Source: Turicibacter bilis
GTDB lineage: Bacteria; Bacillota_I; Bacilli_A; MOL361; Turicibacteraceae
NCBI RefSeq assembly: GCF_024499055.1
Contig: NZ_CP071249.1
Coordinates: 1,217,001 to 1,281,000 of the forward strand
Direction of reading: 5' to 3'
Length of the DNA: 64,000 bases
In this document: positions 1 through 8,313 of the stretch, piece by piece
Layout: every line of letters begins with the position of its first letter
Position numbering within the stretch: position 1 is the stretch's first letter
Program-made: the position numbers and the translations under genes
The notes under the pieces: model-generated
What the model was told of the DNA's origin: nothing
Database searches by the model: none
The model's input: the letters and a program-made list of their open reading frames with translations, nothing else

Positions 1-138
1 GCAAGACAAAATGAGGCTGCAAGTCGACAACGAAATGAAGCCGAACAAACGGACTTTGACAATCTCTATAACGATATTGATGTATTACAAGCTGAAATTG
101 ATGCCATTAAACAACAATTAGGAATGAATCAAACTTAA
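1..138 (+). CDS. C-terminal end of a small coiled-coil membrane-protein paralogue (partial)
   Basis: Only the last 45 codons are inside the window, ending at TAA 136-138. The tail is rich in Gln, Arg, Glu and Asn (ARQNEAASRQRNEAEQ, then DFDNLYNDIDVLQAEID) and should form an amphipathic coiled coil. It matches the C-terminus of the complete 14587-14997 protein (ARQGEAVSQQRSEYRQ, then NFDNLYSEVDRLTEEL), so the two genes are paralogues. By analogy the missing part should hold an N-terminal soluble stretch and one membrane segment. Function is unknown. A terminator follows directly. Confidence 0.75.
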   Translation, partial: ARQNEAASRQRNEAEQTDFDNLYNDIDVLQAEIDAIKQQLGMNQT

Positions 139-175
139 AAGGACGTTCATCATTAAAAAAGTGACGTCCTTTTTT
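137..175 (+). terminator. Rho-independent terminator
   Basis: The stem AAAAGGACGT pairs with ACGTCCTTTT across an A-rich loop and is followed by a T-run. It lies immediately after the stop codon of the partial gene at the window start. Confidence 0.85.
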
Positions 176-195
176 AGTTATTCTAAACAAAAATA

Positions 196-229
196 TTGAC
201 TATACGGTTACCAGATAGTTTAGTATACT
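196..229 (+). promoter_or_regulatory. Probable promoter/operator of the MATE gene
   Basis: TTGACT at 196-201 is a good -35 box. TATACT at 224-229 is a -10 candidate but the spacing is long (22); a weaker TTTAGT at 219-224 gives 17. The self-complementary AGTATACT lies over the -10 region and could bind a MarR- or TetR-type repressor. No regulator gene is adjacent, so the operator is speculative. Confidence 0.4.
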
Positions 230-262
230 AAAAAGAAACTTATATAGAAAGGTATGAGAGAA

Positions 263-1570
263 ATGATGAAGAAATTTTTAAGTTATGCAATTCCCTCGGC
301 TTTAGCCATGTTTATTTCATCTTTATATACAGTCATTGACGGTATTTTTGTAGGACAAGGAGTCGGAGATCTTGCATTAGCAGCCGTCAATGTTGTAATC
401 CCCCTAACCATTATGTTATTTGGTATGGCAACCATGTTCGCCGTCGGAGGAGGAGCACTTATTTCTAAAAACTTTGGAAGTGGTAATATCCAAAATGCCA
501 ACGTAATGTTCCGCCAAGTTTTTAAATTTTTATTAATTCTTAGCCTTTTCATTAGCATCATCTGCTTCCTCTTTACAGGACCTATTGTTAAAGGATTAGG
601 AGCAACCCCTGATTTATATGAAAGTGCTAAAATTTATTTAAGATTCTATTCAATCTTTTGCATTCCTAATATTATTGGAATTGCCCTTAATAGCTTTATC
701 CGAAACGATGGTAACCCTAAGTTAGCCATGATTGCGACAATTTCAGGAGCAATCACAAATATCGTACTCGACTATCTCTTCATCTTCCCGCTACAGCTTG
801 GCTTATTTGGAGCAGCACTAGCAACTGGTCTTGGACAATTAGCGACAGTCTCAATTCTTTTAATTCACTTTATTCGTCGCCAAGGACAACTTCGATTCGG
901 AAATGTTAAATTAGACTTTAAAATCATCAAAGAATTTTCAAATATTGGATTTCCATCCTTCTTTGCTGAAGCTGCTTTCTCAGTCATTATTTACTTAACC
1001 AATCTTGCCTTAATCACAACCGTTGGAGAAGCAGGAATTACGACTTACAGTATTATCAACTATTTAACAACACCAATTTATCTACTCCTACTTGGATTAG
1101 CCTTTGGGGCACAACCATTAATCAGCTATCATTTCGGTGCAAAAGAACAAGAACCGATGATGAAATATTATCGTCTGACCAATATCACAAACTATCTCAT
1201 CAACGTAGTATTTATCTCTATTTGTTTGTTCTTCGGGCGTCCAATCATTAGTGTCTTCACACAAGATCCAGCCATTATTGATATGGCCTATATCGGTCTA
1301 AATATCGTTAATGCAGCCTTTATTATTGTTGGAGTTAACCTGAATACAACTATTTATTATCAAGCCATTGAGATGACAAAATACTCAAATTTATTATGCG
1401 CTTGCCGATCAATCATTTTCTTACCTATCGTTTTATTCATTCTAACAACGGTAGTTGGGTTACATGGAATTTGGGCTGCACTCTTTATCTCTGAATTATT
1501 AACGATGGTATCCTTCTTAATCTTTACAAAAATGAAGACCATCACTGAAAGAGCTATTCAATGGGCTTAA
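263..1570 (+). CDS. MATE family multidrug/cation exporter (MepA-like)
   Basis: A polytopic inner-membrane protein of about 435 residues, the usual MATE length, with about twelve hydrophobic segments in two homologous halves. The N-terminal half has the family pattern YTVIDGIFVGQGVG, then ALAAVNVVIPL. MATE proteins couple Na+ or H+ entry to export of drugs or metabolites; the real substrate cannot be read from sequence. An upstream ATG at 254 is only one base after the AAAGG Shine-Dalgarno, so the ATG at 263 (10-base spacing) is preferred. It is monocistronic, with its own promoter region and a bidirectional terminator shared with the convergent lipoprotein gene. Confidence 0.9.
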   Translation: MMKKFLSYAIPSALAMFISSLYTVIDGIFVGQGVGDLALAAVNVVIPLTIMLFGMATMFAVGGGALISKNFGSGNIQNANVMFRQVFKFLLILSLFISIICFLFTGPIVKGLGATPDLYESAKIYLRFYSIFCIPNIIGIALNSFIRNDGNPKLAMIATISGAITNIVLDYLFIFPLQLGLFGAALATGLGQLATVSILLIHFIRRQGQLRFGNVKLDFKIIKEFSNIGFPSFFAEAAFSVIIYLTNLALITTVGEAGITTYSIINYLTTPIYLLLLGLAFGAQPLISYHFGAKEQEPMMKYYRLTNITNYLINVVFISICLFFGRPIISVFTQDPAIIDMAYIGLNIVNAAFIIVGVNLNTTIYYQAIEMTKYSNLLCACRSIIFLPIVLFILTTVVGLHGIWAALFISELLTMVSFLIFTKMKTITERAIQWA

Positions 1571-2167
1571 CGTAAAAAACGATTCATGATGAATCGTTTT
1601 TTTGTTATAAATCTTCACCGTCTGTTTAAAAAAACCAACAACTTGTTTTAAATCTTGATTAACATAAACTTTGATGACAGTATCCTGTTCCGTTTTAAAG
1701 CGAAAAATCATTTCGCGCTCATTTTCTTTTACTTTTTGGTCAATGAGTGAAACTTGTTTAGCCATGTCATGGTCAGATAAAAAAGCAACTGCCAATTGTT
1801 CTAAGCTTTCTTCACTGTATTCCGTTGGTTCCGAATGAATTTCAACAAAAATCCCATTTAAATCACCCTCTTTATACTCACCAGTCACACGAACCACTTC
1901 ATTATCCTTAGGCTCACTCCCTCTTATTAAAGTCACACGATCCCCCTCATAAATCGGTTCATTTGTTTCTTGATCAATAAGTTCCCCTTCCTTTTGAACT
2001 GTTGCTGAAAAATCATTCAAGACTAACGGAAAATCAAAGTATGTTTGATAATCTTGAACTAAGTAATCAACTAATAACTGATCAGATTCACTTAACTTCT
2101 TTGATGAACATGCACCTAGTAATATTGCAACGCCTAGTAACATCCCCATCCATCTAAAACGTCTCAT
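1517..2167 (-). CDS. Lipoprotein of unknown function, probably C-terminally extended by a lost stop
   Basis: The start is the ATG at 2167, eight bases after a GGAGG; in-frame ATGs upstream lie before that site. A hydrophobic signal ends in a lipobox (LLGAC), so the mature protein should be anchored outside the membrane. The body is acidic and resembles a small DUF-type lipoprotein, but I do not recognise a family. The last 36 residues are encoded across the terminator and into the 3' end of the MATE gene. One extra T in the seven-base run at 1628-1634 would give a stop straight after VVGFF, placing the terminator correctly. A one-base deletion, or a sequencing error, is therefore likely. Confidence 0.7.
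   Translation of the reverse strand: MRRFRWMGMLLGVAILLGACSSKKLSESDQLLVDYLVQDYQTYFDFPLVLNDFSATVQKEGELIDQETNEPIYEGDRVTLIRGSEPKDNEVVRVTGEYKEGDLNGIFVEIHSEPTEYSEESLEQLAVAFLSDHDMAKQVSLIDQKVKENEREMIFRFKTEQDTVIKVYVNQDLKQVVGFFKQTVKIYNKKTIHHESFFTLSPLNSSFSDGLHFCKD
1574..1603. terminator. Bidirectional terminator between convergent genes
   Basis: AAAACGATTCAT pairs with ATGAATCGTTTT, flanked by an A-run on the left and a T-run on the right, so it can stop transcription on both strands. It lies inside the present reading frame of the minus-strand lipoprotein, which suggests that frame has been extended past its original stop. Confidence 0.85.
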
Positions 2168-2261
2168 TGTATATACCTCCATTTCCATATACCTTAATAT
2201 CGGTTAATTCAATTCAAAATAACTAGTTAATCCTCTAAAAAGACAAACTTTCCTTTTGGGG

Positions 2262-2385
2262 ATGTTAAATATATACGTCCTGATAAGTTTTTCATATCGT
2301 AGAAAATAACCCCTACTAGCGTAGGGAACCTCCTAGCAGTGGAAGATACATTTTCTTCGAAAATACCAGGTTTCCCCGTCTCAAA
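2262..2385 (-). repeat. Palindromic repeat array with tail (array 1)
   Basis: Read on the minus strand this has a unit with a perfect central stem (TATTTTCGAAGAAAATGTA), the conserved TTCCACTGCTAGG side, a second short unit (TTCCCTACGCTAGTAGGGG), and then the tail motif ATGAAAAACTTATCAGGAC. It belongs to the same family as the arrays at 4.4, 5.8, 12.3, 44, 48.7 and 52.6 kb. The rest of 2386-2530 holds nothing I can identify. Confidence 0.8.
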
Positions 2386-2530
2386 GCGATTGATGAACTA
2401 AGATTGATTCCAAAAATATGAAATATATTTCGGTTTCTATGCGTCTTATTATATCCCTTATACCTCAAAAGATTTATCTTGAAAAAAAGCCTAAATCATC
2501 AAATTTTTACGATATTCGGACCCTTCATCT

Positions 2531-2623
2531 CTACTTGCATCTTTGACACTCCGACTTTTCCTCTTGATATCCTAATAACACCACACAGATAATTACTTTT
2601 ACAACTTCTAAGATTGCCTTCAT
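2531..2623 (-). CDS. 30-residue hydrophobic peptide, tandem copy A
   Basis: A short frame with a strong Shine-Dalgarno (AAAGGAGG) six bases before the ATG at 2623 encodes MKAILEVVKVIICVVLLGYQ followed by a polar tail. It has one short amphipathic or membrane-spanning segment. It closely resembles the peptide at 2762-2851 (MKRLIEVLRVIVLVVMAGYD plus tail), including the GY motif after the hydrophobic stretch. Conservation between the two copies and the good ribosome sites argue that both are real. Possible roles include a small membrane regulator or a type I toxin-like peptide; the sequence does not decide. Too short for standard gene finders. Confidence 0.6.
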   Translation of the reverse strand: MKAILEVVKVIICVVLLGYQEEKSECQRCK

Positions 2624-2761
2624 CATCAACCTCCTTTATTCAGTTTCTATCTAAAAACAGATTAATTTTTTTACATCTCTACATTCCAACTAAAGTCTTA
2701 AGCCATCATGAACACTGCCTAATTATAAAAGTAATAAAACTCTTGTTAATATAAAAAATAA

Positions 2762-2851
2762 CTACTTCTTATATAGTTCAAAGGTATATTCATCATAACC
2801 AGCCATCACTACTAACACAATCACTCGAAGAACTTCTATTAATCGTTTCAT
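2762..2851 (-). CDS. 29-residue hydrophobic peptide, tandem copy B
   Basis: The ATG at 2851 follows AAGGAGATGATACA, an acceptable ribosome site. The product begins MKRLIEVLRVIVLVVMAGYD and ends with a short charged tail. It is paralogous to the peptide 140 bases downstream on the same strand: both start MK, have a single hydrophobic stretch rich in Val/Ile, and carry GY(D/Q)E at its end. No terminator separates the two genes clearly, so they may be co-transcribed. No family recognised. Confidence 0.6.
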   Translation of the reverse strand: MKRLIEVLRVIVLVVMAGYDEYTFELYKK

Positions 2852-3036
2852 TGTATCATCTCCTTGCTCTTGATGTCTTCATAATACTACTCCAGTTGAT
2901 AATCTCCTATCTCAATACGTGAAAATAATCTTGTAAATTTGTCACCTTCGATATTATTCCTATAAATTGGATATATATTCATAAAATTTACAAAAAGTAA
3001 TATAGATGATTTTTTTACAATATAAATTTGGATTTG

Positions 3037-3065
3037 GCCATAAAAAAACCAGGATTATTTTCCTG
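3037..3065 (-). terminator. Terminator overlapping the hydrolase stop codon
   Basis: On the minus strand GCCAGGAAAATAATCCTGG forms a stem followed by a T-run. The TAA stop of the hydrolase gene lies in its loop region. Confidence 0.8.
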
Positions 3066-4020
3066 GCTTCACATAGGCATTAATAAACTGATAAATTCCG
3101 TCAAAATATTCTTTCTCCATGAGACTATCAGCCTCACAGTGACCGAGTCCTTCAATATACCATAATTTTTTATTTTCATGTGGAATTGCATCATAAATAT
3201 ACTGACTACTTTCAGGAGGCGTCACTTTATCATCTGTTCCATGAATTAAAAGAACAGGAACACTAATATTTTTTACCGCATCAACAGGCTGAATATCATC
3301 ATAAGTTAAATGTTCTTTTACCTTCAAGACAACATTCCCCGCCCATTTAGCAAAACTGACTGGTAAAAATGGAATATCTTCGGCAATAATTCCTAATTCA
3401 ACAGCACTCTCCATCGTATGATATGGCGCATCTAGCACATAAAAATCAACATTTCGTGCTTCTTCATTTAACTCGGTATGCATGGTTGATGTTGCAGCTC
3501 CCATTGAAAATCCGTGTACACCGATAATTCCATCTCGATAAAGTGAACGAGTATACTGTGCAACAGCTTCTAAGTCAAAACGTTCATATAATCCAAACGT
3601 ATAATTATCCCCACCTGTTAATCCCGTATTACGTTGATGATAAACGACGACATTATAACCATTTTCTAAGTAATTAAAAGCAACATTTAAGACTTCATGA
3701 TAATTACTTCCGATTCCGTGTACAACGATCATCGCATCTGATGTTTCCTCGTTAGCTTTAATACTCAGTGTCTCAACTTCGTAATCATTAACTTCACTTT
3801 TAACAAATACCGTCTCATGTTCATAATTTGCAAGAGTATCTAACACTTTATCCTCTCGCGTCGAATAAAACTCTTTCATATCTTCTGCTTTCACAGATGG
3901 TTTCTTTCCAACGGTCCCATCATAGACCATTCCACCAATAATCCAAGTTGCAGCACCTAAAGCAGCTACTGTTGCCGTTGCGGCAATCCCAGACCCAATC
4001 ACAACCTTCTTCTTTTTCAT
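3055..4020 (-). CDS. Membrane-anchored or secreted alpha/beta hydrolase
   Basis: A 321-residue protein with an N-terminal uncleaved signal or signal peptide (residues about 5-33) followed by an alpha/beta-hydrolase fold. Visible elements are the oxyanion HGIGSN stretch near residue 102, the nucleophile elbow GFSMG near 170, the acid HGTDDK near 260 and the catalytic His in GLGHCEAD near 293. The family (serine aminopeptidase S33/BAAT-like, similar to YqkD-type proteins) hydrolyses esters or peptides; the substrate is unknown. The active site should face the outside. It is monocistronic, with a terminator at its stop codon. Confidence 0.85.
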   Translation of the reverse strand: MKKKKVVIGSGIAATATVAALGAATWIIGGMVYDGTVGKKPSVKAEDMKEFYSTREDKVLDTLANYEHETVFVKSEVNDYEVETLSIKANEETSDAMIVVHGIGSNYHEVLNVAFNYLENGYNVVVYHQRNTGLTGGDNYTFGLYERFDLEAVAQYTRSLYRDGIIGVHGFSMGAATSTMHTELNEEARNVDFYVLDAPYHTMESAVELGIIAEDIPFLPVSFAKWAGNVVLKVKEHLTYDDIQPVDAVKNISVPVLLIHGTDDKVTPPESSQYIYDAIPHENKKLWYIEGLGHCEADSLMEKEYFDGIYQFINAYVKPGK

Positions 4021-4123
4021 GACATCACCTCATTACTTTTAACTTCAAATTATTTATTCTCATTATAACAGACATTATTTTGTTCTTCAAACTTTGTAGA
4101 TTGTTAACTTTTTACACTTATAT

Positions 4124-4168
4124 TCGACATTATCCTTCATATACTATAATTGTTGTGGTACACAACAA
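4124..4168 (+). promoter_or_regulatory. Promoter with downstream palindromic operator for the DUF1540 gene
   Basis: TATAAT at 4145-4150 with a poor -35 (TCGACA near 4124). Immediately downstream, 4150-4168 is a perfect inverted repeat, TTGTTGTGGTACACAACAA, which would cover the transcription start and looks like a repressor site or a 5' hairpin. Confidence 0.5.
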
Positions 4169-4192
4169 ACTTCTAAGTCTGGAGGATTTGGT

Positions 4193-4354
4193 ATGTTAGA
4201 TAAAAATCCTAGTATCAAATGTAACGTCAGCAGTTGTAAATTTAACAATAAAAATAAACACTACTGCAAACTAGACACAATTAAAGTTGGAACACACGAA
4301 AAAAATCCAACTCAAGTCGAATGTACAGATTGTCAATCATTTGAACTTGAATAA
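4193..4354 (+). CDS. DUF1540 domain protein
   Basis: A 53-residue protein starting at ATG 4193 with a GGAGG seven bases upstream. It carries the DUF1540 pattern: IKCNVSSCKFNN at the start, a central C in HYCKL, and ECTDCQSF near the end. The regularly spaced cysteines suggest zinc or another metal bound in a tiny fold. DUF1540 genes are common in endospore-forming Firmicutes and have no settled role. The gene stands alone between a promoter/operator and a terminator. Confidence 0.9.
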   Translation: MLDKNPSIKCNVSSCKFNNKNKHYCKLDTIKVGTHEKNPTQVECTDCQSFELE

Positions 4355-4378
4355 CTTCATCCTCTCCTAATATCTTTT

Positions 4379-4404
4379 AGCTAGACCCATCGGTCTAGCT
4401 TTTC
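4379..4404 (+). terminator. Terminator of the DUF1540 gene
   Basis: AGCTAGACC pairs with GGTCTAGCT over a four-base loop and is followed by TTTTC. Confidence 0.85.
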
Positions 4405-4418
4405 AATTTCCCGGGGAA

Positions 4419-4620
4419 TAGGTTCCCTGGCATTTCCCACGGAAATGTCTCCTCAATTGCTAGGGTATGGGGCCCCCGGCAGTGAGCAAAGCGAACAATC
4501 CTCCATTGCTGGGGTATGGGGCCCCCGGCAGTGAGCAAAGCGAACAATCCTCCATTGCTGGGGTATGAGACGAGCCCCCCCACTTCTAAACAATGTGAAG
4601 CAAATCTTCCACTGGTGGGG
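4419..4620 (+). repeat. Palindromic repeat array 2 (four head-to-tail units)
   Basis: Four units follow one another. The second and third are exact 49-bp copies that differ only in their last bases (GCCCCCGGCAGTGAGCAAAG to GGGTATGGG). The first has the stem CATTTCCCACGGAAATG and the fourth CTTC..GAAG. All keep the TCCTCC or TCTTCC bulge followed by an arm ending in GGGG or AGGG. GC content is higher than that of the surroundings. An apparent 62-codon minus-strand frame here is only a by-product of the repeat. Confidence 0.8.
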
Positions 4621-4625
4621 CTAAT

Positions 4626-4760
4626 TCAAAGTTATCACCTGATGCACTGTTAAATACGTACAGATGAATGTTTCCTCCTCTAGTAGGGCACAAGTTCAAA
4701 GTTATTACTTAATACACTGTTAAATAAATTCACAAAAATATTTCCTATTCTTATTAAATG
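4626..4760 (+). repeat. Two degenerate 68-bp repeats after array 2
   Basis: TTCAAAGTTAT at 4626 and again at 4694 each begin a copy of about 68 bp containing CACTGTTAAATA and ending near TTTCCT. The first retains the CCTCTAGTAGGG arm of the palindromic repeat family, so these look like decayed units. Confidence 0.55.
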
Positions 4761-5205
4761 ATTCAAACTTCTTACATTATATATTCTTAAACAATAATTT
4801 TAACTATCTCCCTCTATACATATTTCGATAAAAAACGAATAAATACAAATCATAAGAGATATTATAAAATGCCTCTTACTTTTTATTCTTCCACACATGA
4901 CTTAAAAAATACTAATCCTTATTTCTATATAACTTCTATACTTCTTTCTTTGTTACTTTACTGTTTTTTTCAAAATATTGCTACACTTCTATAGTTTAAT
5001 CTATTGGGTTATTACCTGTTCATTAATGACCTTCTTTTCTATCCTATTCCATTAAGCATATTTTGTATCAATGAATATATAAGTCCAGATAAATTTTCTT
5101 GAGAGAAAATTTTTAGCTGAACTATAGGATGTCTTGATAGGTAAAATAGATTAGTATTTTTTATTTGCTACCTTAGATGTAAAATACTTTTCGGTTTATA
5201 TATAG
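4761..5205. other. Gene-free AT-rich region with one solitary repeat tail
   Basis: I see no convincing gene. At 5076-5118, read on the minus strand, there is a copy of the tail motif (AAATTTATCTGGACTTATATA) preceded by a short TTTTC..GAAAA-type stem. This is the same module that ends several palindromic arrays, here without units. Confidence 0.6.
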
Positions 5206-5207
5206 AT

Positions 5208-5238
5208 AAAAAAACTCCACTCGTGTGAAGTTTTCCTA
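5208..5238 (-). terminator. Terminator downstream of the small membrane protein gene
   Basis: On the minus strand AACTTCACACGAGTGGAGTT forms an imperfect stem followed by a T-run. Confidence 0.65.
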
Positions 5239-5286
5239 CCGCTGTATAAATGATTAACTGATTTATAAAAATGACTTCTTAGATAT

Positions 5287-5607
5287 TTAAAAGAAAAATA
5301 ATTGGATAATCCCTAAACTAATCGATAACGTGATAAAAATCTTTGCCAGTAATAATTTTTTCTTAAAGAAGCACCCCATTCCAATAAGACTTACTCCACC
5401 AATCAGCCATGCAATCATTTTTGAAATAATATAATTAGTTGGTAATGAACTAACGGATAAATATACAATATACCAACTAATTAAAAAACAAAGCCATACC
5501 ATCACTTGATTAAAGCGTTCACGCTTTGCTATCCATAATAATGCCACACATATCAACGTCACCACAAACAAACTGATCATAAAAATCAATAAGATCCCTA
5601 GTGCCAT
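5287..5607 (-). CDS. Small four-helix membrane protein, unknown
   Basis: About 106 residues with four hydrophobic segments covering nearly the whole chain and few conserved polar residues. The second ATG (5607) is chosen because GGAGGAATGTGG places it at normal distance, whereas the first ATG overlaps the ribosome site. No domain recognised. It is monocistronic with a terminator about 50 bases downstream. Confidence 0.65.
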   Translation of the reverse strand: MALGILLIFMISLFVVTLICVALLWIAKRERFNQVMVWLCFLISWYIVYLSVSSLPTNYIISKMIAWLIGGVSLIGMGCFFKKKLLLAKIFITLSISLGIIQLFFF

Positions 5608-5828
5608 CCACATTCCTCCTTAACACCTGTATTATAGCACACAAAACATTTATATTCTATGAATTACATTTTTAAAATTTCTCTTAATATCTGTGATATA
5701 CTTCTACATATACGTCATCTCATTTTAAAGTTAATTATTAACTAATCTATTATAGGAACAGAGATATATCTTACCCCTCTACATCAGACTTATTTGATGA
5801 ACCACTTATACCAAGGCATCCTATAGTG

Positions 5829-5972
5829 TGGGGGTCACCTACCATTTTCGAAGAAAATGTATCTACCGCTGGTAGGGCTTGGGTTCCCTACGCTACGTGG
5901 CTTAATTGAAGATTAAGCTCATAGCTTAGGCCTATTTTTTACGATGTAAAAAAACTTATCTAGATTTATATA
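5829..5972 (+). repeat. Palindromic repeat array 3 with tail, in front of the AraC gene
   Basis: Unit 1 (GGGGTCACCTACCATTTTCG onward) has a perfect CATTTTCGAAGAAAATG stem and ends GGTAGGGCTTGGG. A second unit begins GTTCCCTACGCTACG. The array ends in the tail at about 5940-5965 (AAACTTATCTAGATTTATAT), only about 30 bases before the AraC start codon. The tail therefore lies where the promoter should be, and its TATATT could serve as a -10 box. Confidence 0.8.
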
Positions 5973-5999
5973 TTATATCAACAACAAGAGGTCATCTAT

Positions 6000-7013
6000 A
6001 TGCATAACTATGTTCAAACTGCACAACAATTCCGAGAAACAGTGTTAACTGAATTGAAATTCCTTCCAAACTCGGAAAAATACTGTACACTTTATACTGA
6101 TCCTAATACGCCTAAAAATGGATATTTTCTATTATATGAACGTCCTGGGTACTACGATTTTGGTATTGCCGATTATACCATTGATCATCCTTTCTCGATT
6201 CAATTTAATAATCCACAACGTCTCGTCCGTTTTGGTACCGTGTATAAAGGAACGACAGAATTTCAATTAGATAATGAGCCGGTTTCTTCATTCAAACCTT
6301 CCTCATTCTTTGTCGTTGAACAAGGATTAAAGGGGAAGCAAATATGGAGTACAGGTCAACATTTTCACGGAGCCGAAATCACCATTTATGAGGATTATTT
6401 TACTGATATTATCCAACCATTACTAAAAACAGAACTTGATTTTGATTTATTCGTTAAAAACTATACGTATCATTATCTTCCACTAGAAGTTATTTCTATT
6501 ATCCAAACGATGCAGACTCTTTCTAATAAAAATATACTCGATCCACTACAATTAGAAAGCTATATTCTACAATGTATTTCCATTATTATTCAAACAATTG
6601 AAGAATCGCCGAATAATACATTTACGAATCAATTAGATTATGGAAAAGTTCAAATTGGAACGGACCGTTACCTACACTTAAATGCTCAAGATATTCAAAG
6701 CATCCAAAAAGCTCATGACATCTTGAGCCGACAAATCGAACATCCACCGACAATCGAAACGCTCAGTGAAATGGTTCTGCTTCATCCACAAAAACTCAAA
6801 GCGGGATTTTCCCATTACTATCATATGTCCATTGGTGAATTTATAACCTCTTTACGGATGTCAGTTGCAGCAAACCTTCTCTGTACAACTGATTTAAGAA
6901 TTTCTGATATTGCCCAAAAAGTAGGCTACCTATATCCGAGTAACTTCATTAAAATGTTTCGACAAACCTTTGAATGTACCCCACTTCAATACCGAAATAA
7001 CAGTAAAAAATAA
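6000..7013 (+). CDS. AraC family transcriptional regulator, likely controls the siderophore uptake operon
   Basis: 337 residues: an N-terminal effector domain (about 1-225) and a C-terminal double helix-turn-helix (about 232-333) with the typical second helix ISDIAQKVGYLYPSNFIKMF. AraC regulators of this layout (YbtA/Btr-like) often respond to a siderophore and activate its transporter. The gene converges on the adjacent ferric-siderophore-type ABC operon and shares a bidirectional terminator with it, which supports but does not prove this link. The ribosome site is AAGAGG. A repeat tail lies in its promoter region. Confidence 0.85.
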   Translation: MHNYVQTAQQFRETVLTELKFLPNSEKYCTLYTDPNTPKNGYFLLYERPGYYDFGIADYTIDHPFSIQFNNPQRLVRFGTVYKGTTEFQLDNEPVSSFKPSSFFVVEQGLKGKQIWSTGQHFHGAEITIYEDYFTDIIQPLLKTELDFDLFVKNYTYHYLPLEVISIIQTMQTLSNKNILDPLQLESYILQCISIIIQTIEESPNNTFTNQLDYGKVQIGTDRYLHLNAQDIQSIQKAHDILSRQIEHPPTIETLSEMVLLHPQKLKAGFSHYYHMSIGEFITSLRMSVAANLLCTTDLRISDIAQKVGYLYPSNFIKMFRQTFECTPLQYRNNSKK

Positions 7014-7046
7014 AAACCAGTCAACTCACGCTGACTGGTTTTTATT
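7014..7046. terminator. Bidirectional terminator
   Basis: AAAACCAGTCA pairs with TGACTGGTTTT, with A- and T-runs on either side. It ends both the AraC gene and the convergent MFS gene, whose stop codon is inside the hairpin. Confidence 0.85.
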
Positions 7047-8294
7047 ATCTTCTTTAATTAATAATACATTCCAACGAACAAGTAATGTGACACCGAATAC
7101 TAAAATAGCAGCAATGTAAATTAACCAATAAATATGCCCTGTTAAGACTTCAATTAATCCACCAAATAAAATTTGTCCCAGTGGGATACATAAAATCGCA
7201 AATGCGGAACCAAACGCTAGAATTTTTCCTAACATTGAACTTTCAGTGGCTTGATATAAATAAGTCGCACTTAAAACATTAGCAATTCCAAGCACTCCCA
7301 TGATGATCATTCCAAACACTGTAAACAAGGCCACACTCACTAACGCTGAACTACGACCAACTTGGAATAAAAATACAGATACGCCCATCATTGCCATTGA
7401 AATCGACGTTAAATAGAGTAAGCGATGCACGCGTTTAATGTGAAACTTCGCTGGCTTCCATGTAATAATGAGTCCACCTAGAATCATCCCTAGTGCAATC
7501 ATTCCCTCAGCTAATCCATAAACTTCAGCCGATAATCCGAATGTCACCTTAATTAAATAAGGCGCTGCGACACTGAATACCGGAACCAAAAATAAATTAT
7601 AAAACCCTGAGAATAAAAGCATACGGAACACAATCGGATTTTTATATCTTAAATACGTATAACTTTCTTTCATATCTGAAACAAAAGCCGAAGCAAAGGC
7701 TTCTTTTCCCTCTTTTTTCTCATGAGGAATATCTAAGAATAGCTCTAGTATCGCAGAGAATAAGAAACTCACCATATTCAACACAACAACCCCGGTAATC
7801 CCAAAGAATCCATATAACATCCCGGCAAAAATTGGGCCTAAGAAATTACTCAATGACGAAACTTGTTGAATAATCGCATTCGCACGAACTAAATTCTCAT
7901 CGGCGACAATCACTGGAATACACGTGCTGACAACGGGTTGATAAATCGTTGAAATCGTTGATAACAAGACCATCACTGTTGCAATAATGAATACATGATC
8001 ATTGCCATTAAACACAACACCTGCATAGGCCATTAATAAAACCGCACTTAATACATCTAAAAGGACCATTAACTTTTTCTTATCTCCGCGATCCGCTAAC
8101 ATCCCAGCAATCGGTGAAATAAGAACGACTGGAATCATTGAAATCGCCAAAATCGTCGCAAAAACACTCGCTGATCCCGTTAAATCTAATAAGTACAAAG
8201 ATAAAGCAAATCGCTGAATCGAACTCCCAAATAAAGAAATGATTTGCCCCAATACTAAGATATTAAAATTTTTATCATACAACTTTTTCGACAT
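7026..8294 (-). CDS. MFS transporter, last gene of the siderophore-type operon
   Basis: 422 residues with twelve predicted membrane segments of the MFS type, including the loop motif GMLADRGDKKKL near residue 64. It resembles the MefA/EntS branch of drug and siderophore exporters. It starts 20 bases after the ABC ATPase gene, with AAGGAG before ATG, so it is probably co-transcribed. Position suggests export of a siderophore or recycling of the free ligand after iron release. No siderophore biosynthesis genes are visible, so the substrate is an inference. Confidence 0.8.
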   Translation of the reverse strand: MSKKLYDKNFNILVLGQIISLFGSSIQRFALSLYLLDLTGSASVFATILAISMIPVVLISPIAGMLADRGDKKKLMVLLDVLSAVLLMAYAGVVFNGNDHVFIIATVMVLLSTISTIYQPVVSTCIPVIVADENLVRANAIIQQVSSLSNFLGPIFAGMLYGFFGITGVVVLNMVSFLFSAILELFLDIPHEKKEGKEAFASAFVSDMKESYTYLRYKNPIVFRMLLFSGFYNLFLVPVFSVAAPYLIKVTFGLSAEVYGLAEGMIALGMILGGLIITWKPAKFHIKRVHRLLYLTSISMAMMGVSVFLFQVGRSSALVSVALFTVFGMIIMGVLGIANVLSATYLYQATESSMLGKILAFGSAFAILCIPLGQILFGGLIEVLTGHIYWLIYIAAILVFGVTLLVRWNVLLIKEDNKNQSA

Positions 8295-8313
8295 AGCGTC
8301 TCCTTTTTAACCC

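Noticed and set aside
4395-4583. 62-codon minus-strand frame over the 4.4 kb array
   Set aside because: The frame simply translates two identical 49-bp units and has no ribosome site.
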